Source of the DNA: Barnesiella viscericola DSM 18177 | GTDB lineage: Bacteria > Bacteroidota > Bacteroidia > Bacteroidales > Barnesiellaceae | Length of the DNA stretch: 64,000 bases | Reading direction: 5' to 3' | Assembly (NCBI RefSeq): GCF_000512915.1 | Contig: NZ_CP007034.1 | Span: 2,356,001-2,420,000, forward strand | Shown: in pieces, positions 61,453 through 64,000 of the stretch | How the letters are laid out: each line of letters begins with the position of its first letter | Numbering within the stretch: the first letter of the stretch is position 1 | Notes under the pieces: model-generated | Database searches by the model: none | Seen by the model: only the letters and a program-made list of their open reading frames with translations | Told to the model about the DNA's origin: nothing | Made by a program: the position numbers and the translations under genes

Positions 61453-62355
61453 TCAGACGGCTTTCGAGTTGCGGAACTCGTTGGGGGTACAGCCGGTCAC
61501 GCGCTTGAACATGCGGCTCATGTGCTGCGGGTATTGGAATCCCAGGTCGTAGGCAATCTCGCTCATCGACTTGGACGAGGAGAGCAGCAGCTCTTTGGCC
61601 CGGTCGATGAGACGGTTTTGGATATACTCCGACACCGTTTTCCCGGTCTGTTTGCTGATGAGGTCGCCAAAGTAGTTGGGCGATAGGAACACCCTCTCGG
61701 CAAAATATTTGACCGTGGGGAGCCCGAGCTCCTGTGGGGCCTTGCTTTCGAAATAGTCGTCGAGCAGCCGTTCGAAGCGCACGACAATATCCTTGTTCGA
61801 CTCCTGGCGGGTGGTGAACTGGCGTTCGTAAAACCGCATGCAGTAGTCGAGCAGCAGACCGATGTTGGCCGTGATGAGCCGGCGGCTGTGCTTGTCGATG
61901 GGGTGTTGCAGCTCGGTCTCAACCTTTTGCAGACAGTCCATCACCGTGTTGCGCTCCTCTTCCGAGAGGTGCAGCGCCTCACGGGTTTCGTAGGAGAAGA
62001 ACGAGTATTTCTTGATTTCCTGTCCCAGAGCGGTGCCGCGAATGAAATCGGGGTGGAACAGCAGCCCGTGTCCCGAGGGGTGGCTGTTTTTTGCCATGGT
62101 CACCTCGGCTACCTGTCCCGGGGCAAAGCAGACGATAGTTCCCTCCTGGTAATCGTAGGGCTGGCGTCCGTAGGTGATGTCACCGCATTTGGTGTTTTTC
62201 AGGAACAGGGCATACACCCCGTAGTTGACTTTGAAATGTTCGGGCCATTGGGTGGCTTGGGATAAATCGACCACCGAGACCATCGGGTGCAGGGTTTCGA
62301 GTCCGAATATCTTGTTGTACTTGTCGACCGAGTCGAGCATGATTACATCTTCCAT
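61453..62355 (-). CDS. AraC-family transcriptional regulator
   Basis: Regulator of 300 residues: an N-terminal cupin-like sensor domain (about 20-170; TLHPMVSVVDLSQA, TYGRQPYDYQEGTIVCFAPG) and a C-terminal pair of helix-turn-helix motifs (FAERVFLSPNYFGDLISKQT and MSEIAYDLGFQYPQHMSRMF). Start 62355 is chosen since a TATATTTG promoter element (62387-62380 on minus) covers the longer frame. It is divergent from the CMD-cupin gene across about 290 bases and is its likely regulator. Confidence 0.9.
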   Translation of the reverse strand: MEDVIMLDSVDKYNKIFGLETLHPMVSVVDLSQATQWPEHFKVNYGVYALFLKNTKCGDITYGRQPYDYQEGTIVCFAPGQVAEVTMAKNSHPSGHGLLFHPDFIRGTALGQEIKKYSFFSYETREALHLSEEERNTVMDCLQKVETELQHPIDKHSRRLITANIGLLLDYCMRFYERQFTTRQESNKDIVVRFERLLDDYFESKAPQELGLPTVKYFAERVFLSPNYFGDLISKQTGKTVSEYIQNRLIDRAKELLLSSSKSMSEIAYDLGFQYPQHMSRMFKRVTGCTPNEFRNSKAV

Positions 62356-62379
62356 ATTGCAGTAGGTTTTGTCACACTG

Positions 62380-62591
62380 CAAATATAGTGTTTAATCCCG
62401 TATCTCATTCATATTGCACGAGATATCCATGATTGGGGTATAAATATCCGTAAATGGTATACAGGCGTCGCAGGGAGGGTTTCCTGCTTTTATCATGTTC
62501 CCCTCCGACCAGTATGACTGAAAACCCACGTTCGGGTATAATCATCGGTAATTTATATACAAAGATGGCGCGTGAGATGTCCTACCTTTGT
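62380..62591. promoter_or_regulatory. Divergent control region, AraC regulator / CMD-cupin gene
   Basis: Minus strand: TATATTTG at 62387-62380 for the regulator. Plus strand: TACCTTTG at 62584-62591 for the CMD-cupin gene, 50 bases before its start, with no good -33 match, which fits an activator-dependent promoter. No gene is seen between them. Confidence 0.55.
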
Positions 62592-62641
62592 AGCGAGGAA
62601 AAAGAAGGACAAAACAATTCAAAAACAAAAAATACAAGCAT

Positions 62642-63469
62642 ATGAGAAGAATTTTATTTATACTTGCGCTTGTCGCATGGACGATAAACAGTACTACTAT
62701 TATGGCACAGGAAAAAATCAAACAGACGGCTGGCCGTGACCAGCTAGGGGAGTTTGCCCCTCAATTCGCCGCACTTAACGACGACGTGCTCTTCGGTGAG
62801 GTGTGGAGCCGTACCGATAAACTGGGATTGCGTGATCGTAGCCTGGTGACTATCACCTCGCTTATCAGCCAGGGTATTACCGACAGTTCACTGACCTATC
62901 ATTTGCAGACCGCCAGGCAGAACGGAATCACCCGTACCGAGATTGCCGAGATTATCACCCACATCGGTTTCTATGCCGGTTGGCCCAAGGCCTGGGCTGC
63001 CTTTCGGTTGGCCAAGGAGGTGTGGGCCGAGGATACCGCGGGCGATGATGCCCGGGCGGCTTTCCAGCGCGAGATGATATTCCCGATAGGCGAGCCCAAC
63101 ACGGCCTATGCCCGATATTTCATCGGGAACAGCTATCTGGCACCCATCTCCCGCGAGCAGGTGGTAGTGTCGAACGTGACCTTTGAACCGGGTTGCCGGA
63201 ACAACTGGCATATCCATCGGGCCAAAAACGGGGGCGGGCAGATGCTTATCGGCGTAGCCGGCCGCGGTTGGTACCAGGAGGAGGGTAAACCGGCGGTTGA
63301 GATTCTTCCCGGTACGGTAATCCATATCCCGGCTAACGTAAAACACTGGCACGGTGCGGCCGCCGACAGCTGGTTTGCTCACCTGGCTTTCGAGATTCCC
63401 GGCGAGGAGACGGCCAACGAATGGCTGGAACCGGTCTCGGACGAGGCTTATAACCAACTGGACAAGTAA
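62642..63469 (+). CDS. Exported carboxymuconolactone decarboxylase-cupin protein
   Basis: Two-domain protein of 275 residues with a signal peptide (1-22, TTIMAQ). A CMD/AhpD-like helical domain spans about 25-135 (RDRSLVTITSLISQGITD; EIAEIITHIGFYAGWPKAW) without the CxxC pair of AhpD. A cupin domain spans about 170-255 with likely metal ligands in WHIHRAKNGG and a histidine in HIPANVKHWHG. Such fusions are thought to act on small toxic organic molecules or aromatic acids, but the substrate is unknown. It lies between two AraC genes, the first divergent and the second following after 26 bases. Confidence 0.88.
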   Translation: MRRILFILALVAWTINSTTIMAQEKIKQTAGRDQLGEFAPQFAALNDDVLFGEVWSRTDKLGLRDRSLVTITSLISQGITDSSLTYHLQTARQNGITRTEIAEIITHIGFYAGWPKAWAAFRLAKEVWAEDTAGDDARAAFQREMIFPIGEPNTAYARYFIGNSYLAPISREQVVVSNVTFEPGCRNNWHIHRAKNGGGQMLIGVAGRGWYQEEGKPAVEILPGTVIHIPANVKHWHGAAADSWFAHLAFEIPGEETANEWLEPVSDEAYNQLDK

Positions 63470-63495
63470 TCTGGATAAACGCTTGGGCAAGACCG

Positions 63496-64000
63496 ATGAC
63501 TACTCCGTTGACTATAAAGACCGTATCCCGTTGCAATCAACTCTTCTCGGTGAAGACGCTTCACCCCACGGTAAGCCTGATTCCGCTTGGCGGTTGCACG
63601 TCGTTGTCGCAACCGCTGCGGTTGGGCCTCTATGCGGTGTGGCTGACGGCTGGCGGGGGAGGCAGTCCGGTCTTTTTTGGTCGACGCGAGTATGACTTTT
63701 CCGACGGTATGCTCGTGGCTTCGTCGCCCGGCCAACTGGTTGATAGCGACTGGTGGGGCGGCTGCAACGGAGCAGAGGGTTGGTTGCTCTGTTTCCACCC
63801 TTTGTGGATACGCCTTTTGAAGGGGGGGCGCGAGGCGGGAGCTCATTCGTTCTTCCGGTATAGGCCCGACGAGGCTTTGCACCTCTCGTTGCGGGAGTGT
63901 ACGGCTCTGTTTCGCGAGATGGACGGCCTGGAAGAGGAGCTACGCTGGGGTATCGACGAGTGTAGCCGGGCTATTCTCGGCGACCGCATGGGGCTGTTGC
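63496..64000 (+). CDS. AraC-family regulator, N-terminal part (cut by window edge)
   Basis: Open frame of 168 codons from the ATG at 63496, running off the window. The translation (TVSRCNQLFSVKTLHPTVSL, then VFFGRREYDFSDGMLVASSP) has the same TLHPxVS opening and Y-D-F/Y pattern as the cupin-like sensor of the AraC protein at 61453-62355, so it is a paralog; its helix-turn-helix part lies beyond the window. It is 26 bases after the CMD-cupin gene and in the same direction, so it is likely co-transcribed with it. Confidence 0.8.
   Translation, partial: MTTPLTIKTVSRCNQLFSVKTLHPTVSLIPLGGCTSLSQPLRLGLYAVWLTAGGGGSPVFFGRREYDFSDGMLVASSPGQLVDSDWWGGCNGAEGWLLCFHPLWIRLLKGGREAGAHSFFRYRPDEALHLSLRECTALFREMDGLEEELRWGIDECSRAILGDRMGLL

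Noticed and set aside
1-64000. CRISPR array, insertion sequences or prophage genes
   Set aside because: I found no regularly spaced repeats, transposase, integrase or phage structural motifs; the only tandem repeat has two units.

Overview
The window is a GC-rich (roughly mid-50s %) chromosomal stretch from a member of the Bacteroidales. The evidence is direct: most leader regions carry the Bacteroidetes -7/-33 promoter form (TAnnTTTG with a TTG about 20 bases upstream) instead of E. coli-type boxes, Shine-Dalgarno sequences are missing, and the gene set is typical of the order (fused ResB-CcsA, RibBA, ECF sigma/FecR/STN-receptor set, DUF4250, PorU/PorV). Presence of type IX secretion (T9SS) genes argues against Bacteroides sensu stricto; a Barnesiella-like or other non-Bacteroides family is my guess, not a demonstration. 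I see no phage, insertion sequence, CRISPR array or rRNA.

Layout. 7-2942: last two genes of a complex I operon (nuoM, nuoN). 3021-9677 (minus): an operon of outer-membrane barrel, imelysin lipoprotein, two-CxxCH di-haem lipoprotein and a ResB-CcsA cytochrome c maturation protein, probably metal/iron acquisition. 9875-16513: AraC regulator divergent from an RND efflux triad. 16666-18900 (minus): ackA-pta acetate pathway. 19132-22840 (plus): START-like protein, LptF/LptG-type permease, ribBA. 22976-27814 (minus): two lipoproteins, rsmI, an acidic unknown protein and PBP4-type dacB. 27981-29955 (plus): tdk, an AI-2E family membrane protein and tRNA-Lys(UUU).

30164-34946 is an accessory redox/metal region: an FMN reductase plus NTF2-like gene divergent from an HxlR regulator; an ArsR-thioredoxin-permease operon whose permease seems to have lost an internal segment; two overlapping flavodoxin-like genes with complementary halves of the usual motif set; and an 83-bp tandem duplication that repeats the promoter of a DUF4250 gene. 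35050-39667 (minus) is an ECF sigma/FecR/STN-receptor system with a small barrel protein.

40028-40798 is a secreted glycerophosphodiesterase and 40892-45310 a 1472-residue modular surface protein with a T9SS-like tail. 45507-54203 holds a low-molecular-weight phosphatase, waaA, an outer-membrane protein, gltX, and a tightly coupled mnmA-subtilase-xseA-xseB operon. 54204-54881 has no protein gene but holds a convincing 6S RNA and a second structured, terminated element. 54882-61295 (minus) is rex-FAH-porU-porV-ispF, which places the T9SS sortase and its shuttle protein behind a redox regulator. The window ends with a CMD-cupin protein between two related AraC regulators, the second cut by the window edge.

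Start codons were moved inward from the longest reading frame wherever a signal peptide, a promoter or a neighbour's stop codon showed that the longest frame was wrong.
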